Assembly: GCA_030765135.1 (NCBI GenBank)
Contig: JAVCDC010000092.1
Span: forward strand, 1 to 50,530
Source: Candidatus Tritonobacter lacicola
GTDB lineage: Bacteria > Auribacterota > Tritonobacteria > Tritonobacterales > Tritonobacteraceae
DNA length: 50,530 bases
Reading direction: 5' to 3'
The translations under genes and the position numbers were made by a program. The notes below the pieces were generated by a model. The model ran no database searches. It saw only the letters and a program-made list of their open reading frames with translations, and had not been told where the DNA came from. Positions 35,601 through 43,295 of the stretch are shown here, piece after piece. The stretch's first letter is position 1. Every line of letters begins with the position of its first letter.

Positions 35601-36099
35601 CTCGGCCCTCAACGCGGGAGCGGGCACCGCCGAGATACGGGAGTACTCCAGCGACTACAGCGACGAGGTGACAGGGAACGCCACCCTCGCGGACGGCGTC
35701 TTCACTTTTACCTGTCCCGCATCGGGAGCCGCCAGCGCCTTCGTCTCGGCTGACCTCCTGGACAGCGATGGGGACAGCCTCAGCGACGGGGTCGAAGCGC
35801 AGTACGGCTCCGATCCGCTGGCGACCGACTCGGACGGCGACGGCATCGACGACCAGGACGAGACTGACTGGAACTCCGACACCGACAACGACGGCCAGAT
35901 AAACGCGATGGACGTGGACAGCGACGACGACGGATACACGGATTACATGGAGGTATTCTACGGGACGAGCGCAGTCGTTTCAGGGGAATACCCCTCCATC
36001 CTGAGAGTTAACTTCCAGCCCTGGTCGTCGACCGCCCCGGACGGCTATCTCACCGACTGTGGATCGGAATACTCGAACGGGAGGGCGCACGGCTGGTGA
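32677..36099 (+). CDS. Secreted two-module glycoside hydrolase (GH9 plus clan A-like module)
   Basis: This is a 1140-residue exported enzyme. Residues 1-31 are a signal peptide, and residues 35-120 are an N-terminal Ig-like domain as in many GH9 enzymes. The GH9 catalytic domain spans about 125-580, with the nucleophile-water pair Asp183/Asp186 in GGWYDAGDY, a His-containing DPHHQISY (about 500-506) and the acid Glu561 in ATNEPTIFQAS. Endoglucanase activity on cellulose-like glucan is therefore likely. A second (beta/alpha)8-type module follows (about 600-940), with the paired glutamates Glu757 (QVHNEPD) and Glu861 (WITEWGD), as in clan GH-A families such as GH39. Calcium-binding thrombospondin type 3 repeats (about 1028-1095) and a 36-residue tail ending in GW complete it. 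AGGAAAG precedes the ATG. Confidence 0.88.
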   Translation: MNALPRIMVRGTIYFLLCGLALNFSCLSVSAADKYLRVNQVGYLPSDTKVAIVSTNDNLSSWTFSVIKVSDGGVAFGPQGVGSDQGAYCAFSHNYRLDFSALNAPGTYRLRLSDGTSVSRSFAIGSHAYAGLHEEVLKFFRIQRSGYNPFIPATCHASGAAGNLDAKCLDDSQVRNIEGGWYDAGDYIKFLVTTSNVAVLQLFAYNENKAKFTDGYLADGTAGSNGIPDVLDEAKHGLDWILKMHPSASKLYYQVGDSRDHVGRSSWRLPQNDTVNYGLGGYRPAYHGIGANIAGRSAAALAMAAKIWEDDLGDAAYAATCLAAAEELYTLAKQNLHAQGGTEGYYAETTFYDDLELAATELYKATGTQSYLTEAQNYSSSAGSSWGWFDWGGINALAHYELYPHADAATKANLKTYLQQDLNENLDQANTNPFRVSTDYGWGSASVMTGTVVMCDLYKKLFPGETTYDALHDEVRDYILGKNQWDVSWVIGLGSNYTADPHHQISYVLQKEATGTCIEGPMSLSEWNGMGITLADPDEYAEFQSSTAVYHDDVADWATNEPTIFQASLTLCALADMSTDLSVAVQNTISGTSPAYIGANEGGAFSGADLQDSGINLYRIWTTLGELEYYDDDWVADEYPGWPDYPSATYYGSPTIAGIKANTNLVPWSVWDSAFTASRWTGAVTFTTLLDGCQSAGLEPLLVLRAKGPDEGWIDWIPGAPDGDDFWQEWWEYCFAVAYWCNVRNSYAVTHFQVHNEPDLSSQGWTGTQAQYVQLIEYAHDALTFANDLAGLPVYLHAPVVSNYASSYISYSLDNADTYIDAADYHVYDKYHDIPTSIQSVTQTVSAHNPDGVLEPVWITEWGDLDGNYDTVARAAATAQQLIEFAEGGVEGSAIFMLYDWGTAGGLIASDSSRKESYYAHRLATRALVGGKQILNFSSSGSSEKVVVTRDLDGVPPDGLYVLAANAGCSVSVDISALNAGAGTAEIREYSSDYSDEVTGNATLADGVFTFTCPASGAASAFVSADLLDSDGDSLSDGVEAQYGSDPLATDSDGDGIDDQDETDWNSDTDNDGQINAMDVDSDDDGYTDYMEVFYGTSAVVSGEYPSILRVNFQPWSSTAPDGYLTDCGSEYSNGRAHGW

Positions 36100-36166
36100 A
36101 AGGGCAGGCACTGCCACCCTGCGGGAGCGGAAAGCCCGGCAAACCTGCCGAAAACGGGATGGTGAA

Positions 36167-38248
36167 ATGAGATCGGTGAAGAAACAGTCCCTGGGGGTGC
36201 TGACGTTGGCAACCGCCATCGTCCCCTGTCTCATCTGCATGCACTCCCTCCGCGCTGCAGGCGACTCGACGCCGGGCAGTTTCCTGAAATCGTACGTCTC
36301 CGAGATTGACGGCTCGTCGCAGGTCTACGGCATCTACGTCCCTTCCCCGTATGATCCGCTGGTCGCCCACCCGGTCGCCATGAACGGCCACGGTTTCGGC
36401 GGCAGCGCCAACGCGAGCTTCTCGGACTGGCAGAAGAGCTGGGCGGACGCGCACGGCTGGCTCCTGGTGAAGCTCGACGGGCGCGGCAACACGTTTTACG
36501 ACGGTGTGGGCGAGGACGACATGTTCCGCGTCCTCGAGGAGATCTCGGCCGAATACAATATCGACGAGGACCGTATCTACTTCGAGGGAGGCTCCATGGG
36601 CGCCACGGGAGCTTTCCGCCAGGGCTTCCGTCACCCCGATCTCTTCGCCGCCGTGGCGGGAGTGGACGGCTGGGGATACTATCCTCTCTGGCACAGGCAC
36701 TGGTACGCTCCCGCCAACGATCCATACCACGTGGACGGGTCTCAGGCACCCCTCCTGCAAGCCGGATGCGCCTACCACCTTGCCGAGAATGGACGGAACC
36801 TCAACGTATGGATCATCGTCGACTCCGGCGACGGGTCCGTGTGGCCCGACAACGGAAGATATGTTCACCAGAGGCTTCAGGATCTCGGCTACTCACACGA
36901 TTACACGGAGAACCCGGGGGGCCACTGCGCCTCCTACAACATCGCAGACCTCTACAACTACTTCGACGGTAAGGAGAGGGACCCCTCGCCGGACCACGTG
37001 ACCCTCAAGGCCAACCAGATCCGCCACGGAGAGGCGTACTGGGTGCGAATGGACCGTCTTAAGATTTCCATGGAGTTCGGCCGGATCGACGCCCTGGTAT
37101 CGGGGACGGACATACAGGTGACAACGACCAATGTCCTGGCCTACACGCTCAAACTCGCCGATAGCCCCCTCGCCGGAGAACCATCTGTAACCGTTTACCA
37201 GAACGGAAGCTCCGTTTATACGGGCACCCCGGACGAGGTGAGCGTTTACGCGACGATCGACACGATGGGTAACTCCATCACGGGCTGGTCGACAAACGAT
37301 ACACTCCCGTCCGTTCTCCACAAGACGGCGTCCACAGAGGGCCCCTTCGCCCACGCCTTCGAGTCCAGTTTCATCGTCGTCTATGGAGACACTCAAGACC
37401 AGCAGGAAGCTAATAATTTCTGCGCGGACTGGAACTCCTGGATGAAGGCGTCGATCACCTCCATTCCGGATTCGTCCGTGACACAAGACGATATTGATAA
37501 CTCCAACCTCATCCTCTTCGGAACCGAGAATTCCAACTCGATCATTGCCTCTATCGCCGCAAATCTTCCATTTTCCGTCACCCAGAGCACGATCGCAATA
37601 AACGGTGAGAGCTACGACAGCACAACGCACGGGATATTCGTTATATATCCAAACCCGGCCAACCAATCCAGGTATATCGCCATCTGCCACGGTGAGATCA
37701 GCGGAGACACTGCGAAGAAGATGGAGGCGCTTCCGTGGTACTGGCCGGACTTCGTCGTCTTCGATAGCGTGAATTCGCCTCCCATGTCCGTCCAGGCACC
37801 GTACCTTTACCTCGCCGGCTCCTTCGTGGACAGCGGCTTCTTCGACCAGTACTGGAAAACTCCTAACGACGACACCGACGGCGATGGCCTGCCGAACTCG
37901 CTGGATTCGGATGATGACGGGGATACACTGAGCGACGCGAACGAAAATCTCTATGGCTCCAATCCGCTGAACGCCGACTCCGATGGTGACGGTGTCACCG
38001 ACGGCAGCGAGGTGGAATGGAACGTTGACACCGATAGCGACAGCATGATCAACGCGATGGACGTCGACAGCGACAACGACGGATACACGGACTACATGGA
38101 GAGCTTCTACGGGACGAGCCCTGTCGTTTCAGGGGAATACCCCTCCATCCTGAGAGTCAACTTCCAGCCGCAGGGTGCATCCGCTCCGGGCGGCTTCCTC
38201 AAGGACAGCGGGTCGGGCTACACGACCGGCAGGGCGTACGGCTGGTAA
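36167..38248 (+). CDS. Secreted esterase-like alpha/beta hydrolase with TSP3 repeats
   Basis: ATG 36167 is preferred, because a signal peptide (VKKQSLGVLTLATAIVP, cut near residue 31) follows it directly. The same frame extends further upstream without such features. The 693-residue product has an alpha/beta hydrolase domain at about 35-290, with an oxyanion region MNGHGFGGSAN, the nucleophile Ser143 in EGGSMGA and a likely catalytic His in NPGGHCASYN. This resembles acetyl-xylan or feruloyl esterases (CE1) and prolyl-peptidase-like proteins. A beta-rich region (about 300-560) follows, then TSP3 calcium repeats and the same 36-residue tail as the glycoside hydrolase. It lies 67 bp downstream of that gene and is probably co-transcribed. 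Together they suggest attack on a decorated plant or microbial polysaccharide. Confidence 0.82.
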   Translation: MRSVKKQSLGVLTLATAIVPCLICMHSLRAAGDSTPGSFLKSYVSEIDGSSQVYGIYVPSPYDPLVAHPVAMNGHGFGGSANASFSDWQKSWADAHGWLLVKLDGRGNTFYDGVGEDDMFRVLEEISAEYNIDEDRIYFEGGSMGATGAFRQGFRHPDLFAAVAGVDGWGYYPLWHRHWYAPANDPYHVDGSQAPLLQAGCAYHLAENGRNLNVWIIVDSGDGSVWPDNGRYVHQRLQDLGYSHDYTENPGGHCASYNIADLYNYFDGKERDPSPDHVTLKANQIRHGEAYWVRMDRLKISMEFGRIDALVSGTDIQVTTTNVLAYTLKLADSPLAGEPSVTVYQNGSSVYTGTPDEVSVYATIDTMGNSITGWSTNDTLPSVLHKTASTEGPFAHAFESSFIVVYGDTQDQQEANNFCADWNSWMKASITSIPDSSVTQDDIDNSNLILFGTENSNSIIASIAANLPFSVTQSTIAINGESYDSTTHGIFVIYPNPANQSRYIAICHGEISGDTAKKMEALPWYWPDFVVFDSVNSPPMSVQAPYLYLAGSFVDSGFFDQYWKTPNDDTDGDGLPNSLDSDDDGDTLSDANENLYGSNPLNADSDGDGVTDGSEVEWNVDTDSDSMINAMDVDSDNDGYTDYMESFYGTSPVVSGEYPSILRVNFQPQGASAPGGFLKDSGSGYTTGRAYGW

Positions 38249-38261
38249 CGGGGAAAGAGGC

Positions 38262-38588
38262 TTACGCCCCCTGCTCCACGGCCTGCTCTTCCCTCCCCCC
38301 CGCCGGCTTATCCCTGAGTTTTTTATACACGGCGGCCGACGCGTCGAAAGTGTCGTTCAACGCCTTGAGCGGGGCCGCGATGATGTTGTAGGTCAGGGCG
38401 GCCGTGAAAAGGATGGGAGCGAACGCCGCGATACCTATCACGTAGCCGAGCTCCGTGTTGGCCTTCTCCGCCGTCTCCTCCACGTCCTGGAGCGCCCCCC
38501 TGACTCCCGTCTTCTCTTTCTCTCCGATCGCCGCGCCGGTAACCACCAGAAACACCAGGGCAACAGAGATTATCACCAAGCGCTTCAT
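38262..38588 (-). CDS. Small exported or membrane protein of unknown function
   Basis: The 108-residue protein starts at an ATG preceded by GAGGAGG. It has an N-terminal hydrophobic segment (VIISVALVFLVVTGAAI, signal peptide or anchor), an acidic amphipathic stretch (LQDVEETAEKANTE) and a second hydrophobic helix (about 49-72, GYVIGIAAFAPILFTAALTYNIIAA). A basic, then acidic, C-terminus follows. No family was recognised. It is convergent with the esterase gene, 13 bp apart. Confidence 0.65.
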   Translation of the reverse strand: MKRLVIISVALVFLVVTGAAIGEKEKTGVRGALQDVEETAEKANTELGYVIGIAAFAPILFTAALTYNIIAAPLKALNDTFDASAAVYKKLRDKPAGGREEQAVEQGA

Positions 38589-38822
38589 GACCTCCTCGCC
38601 TCCTCTGTGAAAAGGATTAGCATTGTTATATCTGCCATGACTCCGAACCTCTTAAATTTTCTACCAGATAGTACTGCATAGTTCAACTGAAAACTCGATA
38701 ATGACAAGGAAGAGATGAACCGGAAATTGAAAAATAGTACACTGAATAGTTAAGAACAAGATTTAATACTCACAACCCAAGTTGACAAGCGACTATCTTG
38801 AAATTTTCGAGAAGATGGATTC

Positions 38823-38939
38823 AGGTAACGGTTAGGGTAAGGAAGCCCGTTTCGGCCAGGGTAAAGGTTACGGAAGATGTAATAGACGATAACCGTAGCC
38901 AAAAGACGAAACGGGCATAGTTACCGTCACCCATAACCT
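38823..38939. repeat. Long imperfect palindrome
   Basis: A 117-bp region folds back on itself. The outer arms are AGGTAACGGTTAGGGTAAGG-like and its complement, the middle arm is a perfect GCCCGTTTCG (38845-38854) with CGAAACGGGC (38907-38916), and the inner arm is GGTTACGG with CCGTAGCC (one G-T pair). It lies in a 451-bp gene-free interval upstream of the TPR glycosyltransferase gene. The rest of the interval has two related TAGTACnnnnATAGTT blocks and nothing else that I recognise. Confidence 0.6.
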
Positions 38940-39039
38940 CTTTACAATGGAAGTTGCGTTCCTCACGTGCTATAGATGAAATAGCTGTACGTATAAGCTA
39001 AGAACACGCCATGCGATATAGAACAACGAAGACGGCAGG

Positions 39040-41229
39040 GTGAAGAGAAGACAAGAAATAACGATCTGTGCTTGTATCTTCGGAGTTGCCTTCATCATAC
39101 GCCTCGTTTACATCCTGCAGCTCAGGACCTCCCCCTACTTCGACTTCCCCATCCTCGATCTGCTTGCTTACCACGACTGGGCACTCAGGATCGCGCGCGG
39201 GGACTGGCTGGGACAGTATGTCTTCCGGCAGGCCCCCCTTTACCCTTACATTCTTGCCCTCTTCTACAAAGCTGCAGGCCCCGATCTCCTCATGGTGCGC
39301 GTGATACAGATCGTCATGGGCAGCCTGAGCTGCGTCCTCATATACCGGCTGGGGGCAGCCTGCTTCGGTGAGCGGGAGGGCGTCATCGCCGGAATACTAT
39401 CCTGTTGTTACGCTCCCTTCATCTTCTATGACGGGATGATAATGAAGACGTCGCTCGGGATATTCCTCAACCTGCTGCTGGTCCTGCTCCTCCTCAAGCG
39501 CAGACCCGGGAAAGGGACCGCGCGCCTGTTCGGCGCGGGAATAATCCTCGGCCTCTCGGCGCTGGTGAAGGAGAACATGCTCATCCTGGCCCCGATCCTG
39601 GCGCTCTGGCTCGCCCTCTCCGAACGGAAGGTCCGGCCAGCGGCCCTCTTACTCGCGGGCGTGATTATCGTCACGGCCCCCGTTACTGCCCGGAACTACG
39701 TCGTCGGGCGCGACTTCGTTCCCATCGCCTGCAACTTCGGCTTCACCCTTTACAGCGGTAATAACCCGTCGGCGGACGGGACACAGCAGCCGCCGGCAGC
39801 CATTCGAAGGACGCCCCGGTATGAGTACCCCGACTACAAGCTCCTCGCGGAAAGGGCCACGGGCAAGACGCTCAAGCCATCGGAGGTCTCGGCTTTCTGG
39901 GCGGGGCAGGCAACGAAATTCGCCAAGACCTATCCCCTTTCAGCATTAAAGCTCCTGGCACTGAAGCTGGCCCTCTTCTGGAACTCGTACGAGATCGCGG
40001 ATAACCACAACCTCTACTTCTTCAAAACGCTGTTCCCTGTTTTGAGGGCCGCCCCCCTGGGCTTCGGCATTATAGGCCCGCTCGGCCTCTTCGGGATGGT
40101 CCTGTTCATGCGAAACTGGAGAAAGTGCCTGGTACTTTACCTCTTCATCCTCTCCTACATGGTCTCCGTGGTCATTTTTTACGTTTCGGCCAGGTTCAGG
40201 CTTCCCGCCGTCCCCTTCCTGATACTTTTCGCCTCGGCAAGCCTCGTAACCCTCTACGACTGGTTGCGGGACGGGAGGTGGAGATATCTCATCCCGGCTC
40301 TTGCTTCGCTCGCTATCCTCTGCGTAATCGTCGGGGGATGGCGGGTGTGCCCTGACTATCTGACCCTGTATCCCCCGATACGGTTCGACGCCGAGTACTA
40401 CAACCTGGGCGAGACATATAACAAGGCCGGCCAACCTCGGGAGGCTCTCGCCACATACCGGAAAGCGATAGAGATAAACCCGATGCACGCCGCTGCCTAT
40501 AATAACCTGGGCTCCCTCTACGATTCCCTCGGGAAAAAAGAGGAGGCCATCGAGTCTTTCAGGTCGGCGACCAGGATAAATCCGGGGTACTCCCTCGCCC
40601 ACTACAACCTCGCCCTCGCCCTCCTCAAATCGGGCTATGAGAAGGAGGCGGCGAAGGAGATCGAGCTATCGATAAAAACGGACCCCGGCTACGTCGATCC
40701 GCACTTCAAACTCGGTCTCTACTACAACACGAGGGGGAAGCCGGACAGGGCGGTCGCCGAGTTCAGGAAAGCCCTCTCCGGGCACGGGGACAGGGCCGTC
40801 ATCCACGACAATATAGGGACCATATTCCTCGAGCAAGGCAAGACCGAAGAAGCCTTCCGGGAGTTCACAATGGCCCTCAGGGCGAACCCCCTCTACGCGG
40901 AAGGGCACAATAAGCTCGGCATACTCATGGCGCGCGCCGGCGACCAGAAGGGCGCCGCCAGGCTCTTCCGCAAGGCCATAACCCTCGACCCTCTCAACGC
41001 AATGGCCTACAGCAACCTGGGAAGCTCCTGCCTCCAGCGCGAACGCACCGATGAAGCCATCGTGTACTATAAAAAAGCGGTCAAAATCGACCCGGAGCTG
41101 AAAGAGACCTACGAACTCCTGGCCATCGCGTACCAGCGGAAAGGTGACATGGGGACGGCCTCCGGGTACCGCAGGAAGGCCCTGGAGGTAGCGCGCAGGA
41201 ACAAGGCCGGAAATCAGAGGTCAGAGTAG
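39040..41229 (+). CDS. GT-C-like membrane glycosyltransferase with C-terminal TPR repeats
   Basis: The 729-residue product starts with GTG at 39040 and has a weak ribosome binding site. Residues 1-435 contain about ten to eleven transmembrane helices in the layout of the ArnT/PMT (GT-C) superfamily. It has the first-loop acidic motif (PILDLLAYHDWA, about 37-48), QAPLYPYIL nearby and a middle loop with YSGNNPSADG. Residues about 450-720 are seven or eight TPR repeats (as in YNLGETYNKAGQPREALATY). GT-C enzymes use lipid-linked sugars to glycosylate proteins or lipids outside the membrane, and the TPR part would bind an acceptor or partner. The last residues GNQRSE come from a GAGGTCAGAG low-complexity repeat. 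It ends in TAG. Confidence 0.85.
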   Translation: MKRRQEITICACIFGVAFIIRLVYILQLRTSPYFDFPILDLLAYHDWALRIARGDWLGQYVFRQAPLYPYILALFYKAAGPDLLMVRVIQIVMGSLSCVLIYRLGAACFGEREGVIAGILSCCYAPFIFYDGMIMKTSLGIFLNLLLVLLLLKRRPGKGTARLFGAGIILGLSALVKENMLILAPILALWLALSERKVRPAALLLAGVIIVTAPVTARNYVVGRDFVPIACNFGFTLYSGNNPSADGTQQPPAAIRRTPRYEYPDYKLLAERATGKTLKPSEVSAFWAGQATKFAKTYPLSALKLLALKLALFWNSYEIADNHNLYFFKTLFPVLRAAPLGFGIIGPLGLFGMVLFMRNWRKCLVLYLFILSYMVSVVIFYVSARFRLPAVPFLILFASASLVTLYDWLRDGRWRYLIPALASLAILCVIVGGWRVCPDYLTLYPPIRFDAEYYNLGETYNKAGQPREALATYRKAIEINPMHAAAYNNLGSLYDSLGKKEEAIESFRSATRINPGYSLAHYNLALALLKSGYEKEAAKEIELSIKTDPGYVDPHFKLGLYYNTRGKPDRAVAEFRKALSGHGDRAVIHDNIGTIFLEQGKTEEAFREFTMALRANPLYAEGHNKLGILMARAGDQKGAARLFRKAITLDPLNAMAYSNLGSSCLQRERTDEAIVYYKKAVKIDPELKETYELLAIAYQRKGDMGTASGYRRKALEVARRNKAGNQRSE

Positions 41230-41250
41230 GGGCGGGTTTGAAACCCGCCC
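41230..41250. repeat. Palindrome GGGCGGGTTT-G-AAACCCGCCC
   Basis: A perfect 10-bp inverted repeat around one central G starts directly after the stop codon of the preceding gene. It lacks a following T-run, so it is a REP-like palindrome that may still weaken transcription. Confidence 0.7.
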
Positions 41251-41286
41251 GTACAAGAATTCGAAGAACCGATAATAAGTAGAGCA

Positions 41287-43170
41287 ATGGTAAAGAAAAG
41301 GCTAAAAGGTATGATTGAACCTTTACTAGCAGGCATCCTAATTGGCTTTCTCCTTGGCTTATTCAAGGTGCTCCTCTTGTTCTTGTTCAGCAATCTTTAT
41401 AGAAACCTGCCCATACCCCCAATCATCATGCTTCTGAACACTTCCATTAATCGCTGGGTTTTGTTCACCGTGGTTGCATTTCTCCTTCTCAACTTTACTT
41501 TCGCTTTTGCTCGAAAAATGGGTGCCCTGATAAAAAAAGAGCATTTCCAAATAGATAGCAACAAAATCATCAGCCAGATTCTGGCTTTGATATTATCTTT
41601 GGTTATCGCATATTTACTATTAGGCTACCGCTACCCAATCGGCCGTCTTTTAGGCACCCTCTTTCCCTTAAAAGTGGTTCGTACACTCCGCCTCCCTGAT
41701 TTGGCCGTTCTCGGGACCTTCCCAATATTCTTATTCTTTCTGTACCGTGTACTGGGTAAAGTGGATTACCGCATTGTTGCTACAAACCTGGCCAGTGTTA
41801 TCAGATCCCGTTTCGTTAAACTATGCTCTCTCGTTACCCTGTCGCTCATAGTACTGCTCAATATCTTCGGATATACGATCCGTCAATCATTGAAAGAAGA
41901 GAAGAGCTGTCTGATCATCCTTGTGGACTGTTTGAGAGCCGATCATGTAAGCGCCTACGGTTATCACAGGACAACAACTCCTTATATCGATTCTCTGGTA
42001 AAAGATGGTGTCTTATTTGATTACGCCATTAGCCAGTCGAATTGGACGAAGCCTTCCATGGCCTCGCTATTCACCTCGCTCTACCCCTCTCAGCACAAAG
42101 CTTGGAGAGGGCCGTTTGGTGCAGGCCAGACGATAGCAGCACATCGAATGAGCGACGCTTTAAACGAGGAATTTATAACACTAGGGGAAGCGTTCAAAGA
42201 AAATGGATTTATAACAGGGGCATTTATTAATCAGCCTAACCTGGCGGGTTACCTGGGTTTCTCACAGGGGTTCGACTATTATGATTGGAAATTGACGGAT
42301 GGCAGAATAAACAGCCTGTTTTTACGATGGCTGCCCAGGCTGAAATTCTTCGCTTATATCCACTATAATGATCTTCACTATCCTTATGCTCCCAGCGAGG
42401 CATTCGACGTATATTCAAATTATGAAAGTGAACTAACAAAACAAGGGGATGAGTGGAGACTATTACAGAGAGTCAATCGAAGAGAGATCACCCTCTCGGT
42501 CAGTGACTTGAAAAAGCTGGAAGGACTTTATGACGGCCAGCTTAAAGAAGCAGATAATAGGGTAGGCCTTCTGATAGAAGAGCTGAAGAAAAGGGGGGAG
42601 TATGCTAAAACAATGGTTATAGTAACTGCCGATCACGGTGAAGGCTTTTGGGAACATGGAACTATCCTTCATGGCTTGGAGAATCTCTACGGAGAACTCG
42701 TTAGGGTTCCACTAATCATTAAATTCCCCTTCAATAAATTTAAGGGAAAAAAGATTTCGGAGCCTGTCCAGCTAATTGATATTATGCCGACAGCATTAGC
42801 ATATTTCGATATAGAGGCTCCTGAATACCTCTCCGGAAATAATCTCTTGCCATATATTGAACAAGGCAGCGAACGAGAAAATCCTGCATTTACGGAAACG
42901 GAAAGAACTAAGGCAGTGTACTATAAGGGCCACAAATATATACTTCATCCCGAAACGGGAAGAGAAGAAGTTTACCGGTATGATGCCGACCCTTCTGAAT
43001 CGCGTAATCTCATAAGCACGATAGAGAAGAGAACCATGGACGAGTATAAGGCCATGATTGCAAGCTGGATGGATCGATGCAAAAAGTTTGCGGAAAGTAA
43101 AAAAATCGAGAGAAAGGCGGTAGAGAAAGACGATATAAAGAAACTGAAAGCTCTTGGATATATTCAGTAA
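41287..43170 (+). CDS. Membrane-anchored alkaline-phosphatase-superfamily protein (sulfatase fold)
   Basis: The 627-residue protein has five or so N-terminal transmembrane helices (to about residue 205) and a large outer domain with the sulfatase fold. Metal-ligand motifs are visible: VDCLRADHV with Asp214, TADHGEGFWEH with Asp449/His450, and GTILHGLENLYGELVRVPLI. At the position of the formylglycine cysteine the sequence has Thr254 (NWTKPSMAS, where sulfatases have CxPSR). Thr is typical of phosphoethanolamine or phosphoglycerol transferases such as LtaS and EptA. It may therefore modify glycans or lipids with a phospho-group, or be a hydrolase with a Thr nucleophile. The gene is much AT-richer than its GT-C neighbours, which suggests recent transfer. 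Confidence 0.82.
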   Translation: MVKKRLKGMIEPLLAGILIGFLLGLFKVLLLFLFSNLYRNLPIPPIIMLLNTSINRWVLFTVVAFLLLNFTFAFARKMGALIKKEHFQIDSNKIISQILALILSLVIAYLLLGYRYPIGRLLGTLFPLKVVRTLRLPDLAVLGTFPIFLFFLYRVLGKVDYRIVATNLASVIRSRFVKLCSLVTLSLIVLLNIFGYTIRQSLKEEKSCLIILVDCLRADHVSAYGYHRTTTPYIDSLVKDGVLFDYAISQSNWTKPSMASLFTSLYPSQHKAWRGPFGAGQTIAAHRMSDALNEEFITLGEAFKENGFITGAFINQPNLAGYLGFSQGFDYYDWKLTDGRINSLFLRWLPRLKFFAYIHYNDLHYPYAPSEAFDVYSNYESELTKQGDEWRLLQRVNRREITLSVSDLKKLEGLYDGQLKEADNRVGLLIEELKKRGEYAKTMVIVTADHGEGFWEHGTILHGLENLYGELVRVPLIIKFPFNKFKGKKISEPVQLIDIMPTALAYFDIEAPEYLSGNNLLPYIEQGSERENPAFTETERTKAVYYKGHKYILHPETGREEVYRYDADPSESRNLISTIEKRTMDEYKAMIASWMDRCKKFAESKKIERKAVEKDDIKKLKALGYIQ

Positions 43171-43172
43171 TG

Positions 43173-43186
43173 GGGGTATGCACTTG
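43173..43186 (+). repeat. GGGGTATGCACTTG element (copy 2)
   Basis: This copy is identical to the 14-bp element at 11972-11985 and begins two bases after the stop codon of the sulfatase-fold gene. The 125-bp gap to the convergent gene holds no other recognisable feature. Confidence 0.55.
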
Positions 43187-43295
43187 ACTCCAGTTACCCA
43201 TATATTGCAGGTTTTCGCCCTCGTACATACTTAACCATTGTTTTAAGCGGAACGGGTTCGACTGCCACAGCTTGCTGAAGCAATCGATAAAACAA

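Noticed and set aside
36059-36166. N-terminal extension of the esterase
   Set aside because: The extra residues are Arg-rich, overlap the preceding gene and stand before a clear signal peptide that starts at 36167.
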